Below are positions 1 to 4,503 of a stretch of DNA of 5,803 nucleotides, piece after piece. Numbering within the stretch: the stretch's first letter is position 1; each line of letters starts with the position of its first letter. Below the pieces are notes generated by a model. The model worked only from the letters and a program-made list of their open reading frames with translations, was not told the DNA's origin and searched no databases. This DNA is from Cyanobacteriota bacterium (GTDB lineage: Bacteria > Cyanobacteriota > Cyanobacteriia > Phormidesmidales > Phormidesmidaceae). The position numbers and the translations under genes were made by a program. Location: assembly GCA_027483425.1 (NCBI GenBank), contig JAIXUR010000109.1:1-5803 (forward strand), in the 5' to 3' direction.

Positions 1-298
1 GGGAGCGATCGCCCTAGCGATCCTCACTCCCACCGCCATGGCTAGTCCCGTGGCGATTACCACCGACCGGGTGCAGGTGCAGGTGGGCAACAACGGGCAG
101 GTCTACATTAGAACCCTGGCCGACGGCCCCACAGTACTGCCTCGGGTAACGGTACCCCAGGTGGGCTCTCGCCTGCCCGCCGCTACCTTTGCCCCAGCCT
201 GTACCGCGCGATCGCACAGTGCCCACTCAACCCGGTCTACGCCGGGGGGCACCGTGGTCTACAGCGAAAATCGCAGTACCACGCGGGTGTGCCAGTAG
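1..298 (+). CDS. Small secreted protein, unknown function (5' partial)
   Basis: The frame is open from base 2 to the TAG at 296-298, giving 98 visible residues. The first visible residues (GAIALAILTPTAMA) are hydrophobic and end in a signal-peptidase-I-like site (A-M-A before S), so the ATG at 38 most likely lies inside the signal peptide and the true start is upstream of the window. The mature part begins near SPVAITTD, has a Val/Gln-rich strand-like stretch (RVQVQVGNNGQVYI), then a Pro-rich middle, and ends with a Ser/Thr-rich tail containing two cysteines (in APAC and in the C-terminal RVCQ) that could form a disulfide. I do not recognise a named family. The short motif with V-G-x-x-G-x-V resembles one in the next gene, 54 bases downstream on the same strand, which suggests related proteins. 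Export is well supported; function is unknown. Confidence 0.65.
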   Translation, partial: GAIALAILTPTAMASPVAITTDRVQVQVGNNGQVYIRTLADGPTVLPRVTVPQVGSRLPAATFAPACTARSHSAHSTRSTPGGTVVYSENRSTTRVCQ

Positions 299-352
299 CC
301 CCCGGCCAGTCTCAGATTCCAGATCGAGCCGTAACGTAATTGGGCTGTAACT

Positions 353-739
353 ATGATCAAACCTCAGTTCATTGGTCTGGGGCTCCTCTGTGCTGGGAGC
401 CTGGCCTTTTCGGCGTCCTTCTTGGCCCCCAGGGCCTCGGCCACTTGCGTGGTCGCCGATGTGTCGATTCAAGCCGCGATTCACGGGGGCGACCGCCCGG
501 CCCAGCAGGTTAACGATGTGGCCATTGACGCCGACGGCCCCTGCGTGGGCAACACCAGCGTCAGTACCAGTCGTCAAATTCAGGTGGGGGGCACCGGCGA
601 GGTGCAGCAAGTGCGCCAAAGCCGCCACCAAATTCGTGGGTCTGAACCCCCCAGCCAGCGCCCCCAGGGGCCGACCGTGGCGGTGCCCGTAGAGGTGCAG
701 GTGGATGTGTACAACCCCGCCGATCGCCTGCGCCGTTAG
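353..739 (+). CDS. Small secreted two-cysteine protein, unknown function
   Basis: This encodes 128 residues from an ATG at 353. A classical signal peptide occupies residues 1-30 (charged MIKPQ start, hydrophobic core, A-S-A before T31), so the mature protein is about 98 residues. C13 in the hydrophobic core does not sit in a proper lipobox because it is preceded by L-L, so I favour ordinary secretion over lipidation. The mature part opens with CVVADVSIQ and holds its only two cysteines at C32 and C64, a plausible disulfide. It continues with RQIQVGGTGEVQQV, a Pro-rich linker, and a strand-like PVEVQVDVYNP close to the end. The Gln/Val/Gly motif is similar to one in the preceding gene. There is no strong Shine-Dalgarno sequence before the ATG, which is common in cyanobacteria. 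No enzymatic motif is visible; a periplasmic or extracellular structural role is only a guess. Confidence 0.68.
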   Translation: MIKPQFIGLGLLCAGSLAFSASFLAPRASATCVVADVSIQAAIHGGDRPAQQVNDVAIDADGPCVGNTSVSTSRQIQVGGTGEVQQVRQSRHQIRGSEPPSQRPQGPTVAVPVEVQVDVYNPADRLRR

Positions 740-751
740 CCCCATCCCCGT

Positions 752-771
752 TCCCCCTACCTAATGGGGGA
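752..771 (+). terminator. Possible weak hairpin terminator after the second secreted gene
   Basis: TCCCCC at 752-757 can pair with GGGGGA at 766-771 across an 8-base loop, starting 12 bases after the stop codon. An alternative pairing of CCCCAT (740-745) with ATGGGG (764-769) competes with it. No T-tract follows, so it does not meet the usual intrinsic-terminator pattern. It is recorded as a candidate end of the upstream transcript because of its position and GC-rich stem. Confidence 0.25.
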
Positions 772-804
772 CTGGTTAACCTGGGACCTTGTCCTGTAGC
801 CTGG

Positions 805-859
805 CCTGCCCAGCCCTAGAACTCGGTTCCAGAACTCGGGTTCTGGGCACCTGGGCAGG
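805..859. repeat. Nested inverted repeat upstream of the third secreted gene
   Basis: CCTGCCCAG at 805-813 is exactly complementary to CTGGGCAGG at 851-859, a perfect 9-bp outer stem. Inside it, CCAGAAC at 829-835 pairs perfectly with GTTCTGG at 840-846 around the 4-base loop TCGG. The loop side also holds a direct repeat, AGAACTCGG, at 818-826 and 831-839; the first copy is itself part of a smaller palindrome (GAAC-TCG-GTTC, 819-829). The element lies in a 203-base non-coding gap, 84 bases before the likely start at 943. It could be a structured leader, a terminator for the preceding genes (no T-tract follows), a two-site operator or a small palindromic repeat element. The symmetry is read directly from the sequence; the role is inference. 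Confidence 0.7.
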
Positions 860-942
860 TCATTTCTGGTCGTGCTAGCCTGGTCGAACCTTTGCGGTTG
901 TGGCTTACCTTGCTGCGGTCTGTCCCTCTTCCTGGAATTGTC

Positions 943-1437
943 ATGGCCATGCAACACCCGTCGACCCTTGGCATTGCGTTGTTAATTTTGGTGGCGGTGA
1001 CCACCGCCGTGGGGCCTTCCGCCGCCAACGGCAACCAGAGGTTTAAAAGCATCTACCAAACGCTCAACACCATTTTGTCTCAGGCCAGCGCCAAGGATGT
1101 AATGGAGTCTTACCAACGCCAAACCAACACCATTAGCCTCGATCGCGCCGATTTAGACGAGCCTCATCTGCTGTCGGTGAGCGTGCCAGCGGGGGCAACC
1201 CTGCAGGGCTATATCGAGATTGATGGCCACACCCGAGTACCCCTCAGCCATACTCCAGAGGTTTTAGACATCGGCCCCTACCTGGGTGAGGCCATCACCC
1301 GCGTCACCATTACCGGCAGCTACTCCCCCGCCTCGGCGGCGGTGGCGATCGCCTTCAACGGCCCCAATACCGTGGTGCAGCAGCAGGCCGCCGGTACCGG
1401 GCGCATCAACTACCAGCTGAATTTGGTGGTGCAGTGA
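943..1437 (+). CDS. Secreted beta-rich protein, unknown function
   Basis: From the ATG at 943 this encodes 164 residues. The same frame can be opened 51 bases earlier at a TTG (892), but that extension adds a second hydrophobic stretch before a normal signal peptide, so the ATG is preferred; a second ATG at 949 is equally possible. A GGA at 934-936 gives only a weak ribosome site. Residues 1-28 form a signal peptide (hydrophobic LGIALLILVAVTTAV, cleavage near P-S-A-A before NG). The mature part has a helical region (about 32-60) and then alternating strand-like segments: LSVSVPAGATLQGYIEIDG (77-95), ITRVTITGSYSP (118-129), AVAIAFNGP (133-141) and the terminal INYQLNLVVQ (155-164). It contains no cysteine. 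This looks like a small beta-sandwich exported protein. I cannot assign a family or function. It ends 21 bases from the stop codon of the convergent DUF547 gene. Confidence 0.72.
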   Translation: MAMQHPSTLGIALLILVAVTTAVGPSAANGNQRFKSIYQTLNTILSQASAKDVMESYQRQTNTISLDRADLDEPHLLSVSVPAGATLQGYIEIDGHTRVPLSHTPEVLDIGPYLGEAITRVTITGSYSPASAAVAIAFNGPNTVVQQQAAGTGRINYQLNLVVQ

Positions 1438-1471
1438 TGCCGCTGGCCTAGGGCTGGATCATTGTTTATTT
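1432..1471 (+). terminator. Candidate intrinsic terminator at the convergent junction
   Basis: CAGTGAT (1432-1438) can pair with ATCATTG (1458-1464) with a single G-U pair, and short GC pairs inside (CC 1440-1441 with GG 1456-1457, and GCT 1442-1444 with GGC 1452-1454 beyond a bulge) lengthen the stem. It is followed by a T-rich stretch (TTGTTTATTT, 1462-1471). The 5' arm includes the last codon and TGA stop of the secreted-protein gene, and the 3' arm overlaps the end of the opposite gene. It would stop plus-strand transcription; the minus-strand side has no comparable T-tract. The stem is imperfect, so confidence is moderate. Confidence 0.4.
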
Positions 1472-2289
1472 AATGACCAGTCGTAGTTGAGATAGTCGAG
1501 CCTATAGTTACCCTCGGCCAGGTAGGCGCGATCGCTGGGGCTGACGTAGTGACCAATAAAGTTCAGCACGGCCCGTTCTTTAGGGCTGCCGGTGAACTGG
1601 TCAGGGGCAGCGTACTGGGTCTGCCAGTCTTCCCCAAACCACTTAAAGATCGACGAAATCGCCACCCGGTTCTGGTCGCGATCGAGGCTGAGGCCCTGGG
1701 GGCTATCGAGCCACCGTTGGGCCTGGTCGTTGAGCTGTTGATCCAGGCGATCGCCGGTAAAGGGCTCCTGGCGCAGGGGTGGGCAGCTGATCGCCGCACA
1801 GACTAGGGCGGCATGAATGCGAGGTTCTGAAAATTGCTTCCGCAGCAGGTCGTGCTCTAGGTTGTCGAGGGTGAGTTCCTGGCCCAGCACCGGGTGCCGT
1901 TGAGCAGTCCACACGCCAGGAATATCGCGGATGCTCGGCTTCAAGGGGTCTTGGTCAACGATGGACTGCAGGGTAATGGCATTGTAGGCATTGATCAAAA
2001 ACGCGATTTTGTCGGCCTCGCTCCACCCCTCGTAGGTGGCGAGGGAAACGGCCCCCAGCTCGGTCACCACCGCCTGGAGCCGGTCTGGGTTGGCCTGGAG
2101 CGCGGTGTAATCGACCAGGCCGCTGGGGCTGACGTAGGTCTGCAAGAGATTGGCATAGTCGCCGTAGTCCAGGGGAGTCGTAGCCGCTGCGGTGACTTGA
2201 CCACTATGCTGGGCCACGGGCAGGGGGCGGGCGCAGGCCGGAACCAGGGCGATCGCGGCCACCAGCAGCATAGACAGGGGCTTGGGCAT
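1459..2289 (-). CDS. DUF547 domain lipoprotein
   Basis: This encodes 276 residues from an ATG at 2289. The N-terminus is a lipoprotein-type signal: short positive start, hydrophobic core (LSMLLVAAIALV), then a lipobox-like V-P-A-C with the acceptor cysteine at residue 19, so the mature protein is probably membrane-anchored in the periplasm. The rest matches DUF547 block by block: LVDYTAL (59-64 region), FLINAYNAITL (97-107), SIRDIPGVW (119-127), DNLEHDLLRK (142-151), PRIHAALVCAAISCPPL (156-172), SSIFKWFGEDW (212-222) and the near-terminal LDYLNYDWSLN (264-274). H159, C164 and C169 lie in the most conserved block. The domain is complete. The biochemical role of DUF547 is not established, and I do not propose an activity. 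The gene lies 58 bases downstream of the GT-C glycosyltransferase on the same strand and may be the last gene of that transcript. No clear Shine-Dalgarno sequence precedes the start. Confidence 0.92.
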   Translation of the reverse strand: MPKPLSMLLVAAIALVPACARPLPVAQHSGQVTAAATTPLDYGDYANLLQTYVSPSGLVDYTALQANPDRLQAVVTELGAVSLATYEGWSEADKIAFLINAYNAITLQSIVDQDPLKPSIRDIPGVWTAQRHPVLGQELTLDNLEHDLLRKQFSEPRIHAALVCAAISCPPLRQEPFTGDRLDQQLNDQAQRWLDSPQGLSLDRDQNRVAISSIFKWFGEDWQTQYAAPDQFTGSPKERAVLNFIGHYVSPSDRAYLAEGNYRLDYLNYDWSLNKQ

Positions 2290-2347
2290 AGGGTCGTTCT
2301 GGCCGAGGGCTACGCTATTAGTTATCGAACACTTTCCCCGGCCTTGG

Positions 2348-3637
2348 CTAATCCGCCGATAAGTTTTTCCTGAAAAGTTGATGAGAGAGCCAGCCCAGTA
2401 CCAGGGGCAGCCACAGCACCAGGCGCTCCACCAGGGTCAGCCGCCAGTCCGGCAGGCGCGAGGGCAGCACAAAGTAGACAAAGGCCGATAGGCTGACCAG
2501 CCGCACCCCCCAGTTTTGGCTGGGCACCGCAAAGGGCACCATCCAGGTAAAGTACCAAAAGTGGACAATTGGGGTCAGGGTGAGGAGCCCCAGCCAGTAG
2601 CCCTCGGCAAACTGCCCCAGGGTTGTAGACCGCACCATCAGCCAAAGCACCACCAGCCCCAGGGGCAGGGCGTAGATCCAGTTGGCCGCTAGGGTGGCGG
2701 GCCAGAGTCGCCCGACAAAGTAAGGCACAAACTCAGCGCTGCGCCCGTAGGCGACAAACACCGACTCGGTCGGAATCAGCGGGCAGGTGCCTGAATGGCA
2801 AAAGGGCAGGGCTGAAAGCGTCATCGGCAACAGTCCGACTACCCCCACCAGGAGGGATTTGAGCCAGGCGCGCTGGCGCCAGCATCGCCCGATCAAAAAC
2901 CCCACCATCGGCAGCGACACCCACTTCACCGCCACGCTGATTCCCACCCAGCCCGCCACCCAGAGCCAGGATCGCCGCGTAGCCGGGGCTTCATCCACCA
3001 GCCAGGCGACCACCAGGGGGAGAATAAACCAGCTGTCGTAGTGCCCTCCCCCGGCAAAGGTGTAAATCACCATGGGGTTCCAGGCGTAGAGGGTGGCACT
3101 CAGGTAGCCAAAGCGGCGGCTCAGCAGCCAGGCGACGGCCAGGTCCGCCGCCACAAAGGCCAGCTTAAACAGGATGGGGTGGAGCGCGATCGCCGCCAGT
3201 AGCCGCAACCCCAGCTGGGTCAGGGGCGGATAAATCGCCGACACATCGCTGTGGTTAATGGCCGACCACCAGGCGGTGCGGTAGGGCTCCAGCTCTGGGG
3301 CGTTGGGGGCCAGGTGGTAGGGGCTAAAGCCAAGGTTTTGAATGTGCCCTTCCCATAGGTAGCGCCACAGGTCATCGCCAGGAACCATGGGCAGCAGCAG
3401 CAGCCGAGGGGCCAGGGCCACTCCCCAAAACCAGGGCCCAGGAAGCGATCGCAGCCGCCAAGACAGGGCAAACCCCGCCCCCATGATCGCCGCGCCCAAC
3501 CAAAACCGGTGCAGGGTAGCCAGTTCGGTGAACTCGCCATGGGGGCACATGAGGGCCGCCCCAGCCACCAGCAGTAGAGCGCTGAGGTTCAGCAGCACGG
3601 GCCAGGGACAGGCTGAGGACGGGGTAGCTGGGGTCAT
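2348..3637 (-). CDS. Membrane GT-C glycosyltransferase (GT87-like)
   Basis: The product is an integral membrane protein of 429 residues, counted from the ATG at 3637, with roughly 11-13 hydrophobic segments. The family signature is clear. After about three N-terminal segments comes a loop with an adjacent acidic pair, PGDDLWRYLWEGHIQNLG (86-103; D88, D89), followed by FSPYHLAPN and INHSDVSAIYPPL (127-139). Further on are NPMVIYTFAGGGHYDSW (187-203), VKWVSLPMVGFLI and HFWYFTWMVPF (359-369). This order fits bacterial GT87/mannosyltransferase-type GT-C enzymes, which use polyprenyl-phosphate sugars outside the cytoplasm; the DD pair is the expected catalytic or metal site. An in-frame ATG at 3730 would give 460 residues, but that extension overlaps the upstream gene by 62 bases and reads as an unremarkable Ala/Val/Gly stretch, so the shorter form is preferred. 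The neighbouring GT2 is the likely donor-lipid maker. Sugar and acceptor cannot be read from sequence. Confidence 0.88.
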   Translation of the reverse strand: MTPATPSSACPWPVLLNLSALLLVAGAALMCPHGEFTELATLHRFWLGAAIMGAGFALSWRLRSLPGPWFWGVALAPRLLLLPMVPGDDLWRYLWEGHIQNLGFSPYHLAPNAPELEPYRTAWWSAINHSDVSAIYPPLTQLGLRLLAAIALHPILFKLAFVAADLAVAWLLSRRFGYLSATLYAWNPMVIYTFAGGGHYDSWFILPLVVAWLVDEAPATRRSWLWVAGWVGISVAVKWVSLPMVGFLIGRCWRQRAWLKSLLVGVVGLLPMTLSALPFCHSGTCPLIPTESVFVAYGRSAEFVPYFVGRLWPATLAANWIYALPLGLVVLWLMVRSTTLGQFAEGYWLGLLTLTPIVHFWYFTWMVPFAVPSQNWGVRLVSLSAFVYFVLPSRLPDWRLTLVERLVLWLPLVLGWLSHQLFRKNLSAD

Positions 3638-3668
3638 GACGGCGGGGGAGTAAGAGCAAAGGAAATGG

Positions 3669-4421
3669 CTAGGGCCGGTCGCCCCACAGGCGGCGACGAC
3701 CACGGCGGCGGCCCCAGAGCCGACGGGCATACAGCTGACCCAGGGTGGTCAGAATCACAGCCCCCGCCTGCGCGCTGCCGCGCAGGGTGCCCGATATTTT
3801 AGACGCTCCCCCCTGGCGGGGGCGGTAGGCCACCGGCAGTTCGCAGATGCGCAGCCGGCACTCGATCGCCCGCACCTGCATTTCCACCGTCCAGCCAAAG
3901 CCCCGATCCTGCATGGACATACGCTCCAGGGCCAAGCGCCGAATCAACCGCAGGGGGCCGAGGTCGTGGTAGCGATAGCCCCAGCCCAGCCAAATTAAAC
4001 CCGTGGCCAGCCCATTGCCGACCCGTTGAGCGGGGGTCAGCACCGCCCGTCCGGCGGCGGTAGCGGTGCGGTTACCCAGCACTAAGTCATATCGAGAGCC
4101 CTGGGCCAACATCTCCGGCAGGCAGTCCAGATCGTCGCTGCCGTCGCCATCGCAAAACAAGACCCAGCGAATCGCCTCGGGTATCTGCTGGAGACCGCAC
4201 CAGCAGGCACGGCCATAGCCTGGTATCGGTTCGTAGAGAATGGCGGCCCCGCACCGGGCGGCGATCGCATCACTGCCATCGGTGCTGCCGTTGTCTACCA
4301 CCCGAATGTGCTGCAACCCCAGGGTCTGTAACCCCGTCACGACCCCAGCGATGGTCGCCGCTTCGTTGCGCACCGGAATAATGACCAGAACCGAATCGAG
4401 CCCAGATAATGCCTCGGACAT
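3669..4421 (-). CDS. Family 2 glycosyltransferase, polyprenyl-phosphate sugar synthase type
   Basis: This encodes a 250-residue GT-A fold enzyme from an ATG at 4421. Motifs in order are VLVIIPVRNEA (11-21, nucleotide-binding strand), VVDNGSTDGS (41-50), PGYGRACWCG (67-76), CDGDGSDD (90-97, containing the D-x-D metal motif at D91/D93), HDLGPLRLIRR (152-162), GFGWTVEMQVRA (174-185) and PVAYRPRQGGASKISGTLRGS (about 196-216). The last three blocks match the subgroup of GT2 enzymes related to dolichyl/polyprenyl-phosphate mannose or glucose synthases. It would transfer a sugar from a nucleotide sugar to a polyprenyl phosphate at the inner face of the cytoplasmic membrane. There is no C-terminal transmembrane pair; instead the protein ends in an Arg-rich tail (9 Arg in residues 233-249) that could hold it at the membrane. 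It lies 31 bases upstream of the GT-C enzyme. Fold and subgroup are secure; the exact sugar is not. Confidence 0.92.
   Translation of the reverse strand: MSEALSGLDSVLVIIPVRNEAATIAGVVTGLQTLGLQHIRVVDNGSTDGSDAIAARCGAAILYEPIPGYGRACWCGLQQIPEAIRWVLFCDGDGSDDLDCLPEMLAQGSRYDLVLGNRTATAAGRAVLTPAQRVGNGLATGLIWLGWGYRYHDLGPLRLIRRLALERMSMQDRGFGWTVEMQVRAIECRLRICELPVAYRPRQGGASKISGTLRGSAQAGAVILTTLGQLYARRLWGRRRGRRRLWGDRP
3681..3725 (-). repeat. Duplicated RRLWG segment in the GT2 C-terminal tail
   Basis: The pentapeptide RRLWG occurs twice, at residues 233-237 (3711-3725) and 243-247 (3681-3695), separated by R-R-R-G-R. At the DNA level the two 15-base units share 12 positions and are 30 bases apart. This suggests a small internal duplication that built the Arg-rich tail, although GC-rich Arg codons make chance similarity easier. 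Confidence 0.4.
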
Positions 4422-4503
4422 GGCAGAGAGCCGTCACACCGTAGAGAGTCTGACTGACCATACACCACCATTCTGAACGCTAGCTGAACATCAGCGCCTG
4501 AGC

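Noticed and set aside
227..745. Long minus-strand open frame (172 codons) opposite the first two secreted genes
   Set aside because: It spans two plus-strand genes with good signal peptides and the gap between them. Its composition is a His/Gly/Ala-rich mirror of the GC-rich plus strand and shows no domain or signal.
892..942. TTG start at 892 giving a 17-residue N-terminal extension of the third secreted protein
   Set aside because: The ATG at 943 or 949 already begins a well-formed signal peptide. The extension would bury it behind another hydrophobic stretch.
2290..2347. Possible promoter for the DUF547 gene (AT-richer TAACTAATAG on the minus strand)
   Set aside because: No -35 element at suitable spacing and no other support; the gene may simply be read from upstream.
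1894..2373. Plus-strand open frame of 159 codons inside the DUF547 gene
   Set aside because: It lies opposite a gene with all DUF547 motifs intact and is an antisense shadow without signal or domain.
3638..3730. ATG at 3730 as the start of the GT-C enzyme
   Set aside because: It would overlap the GT2 gene by 62 bases and adds a stretch without family resemblance. The ATG at 3637 sits just before the first membrane segment. Not fully excluded without orthologs.
4473..4489. Direct repeat CTGAAC at 4473-4478 and 4484-4489, 11 bases apart, in the gap before the GT2 gene
   Set aside because: Six-base units repeated once are easily due to chance. No matching promoter elements are convincing nearby (a TATGGT on the minus strand lacks a properly spaced -35).
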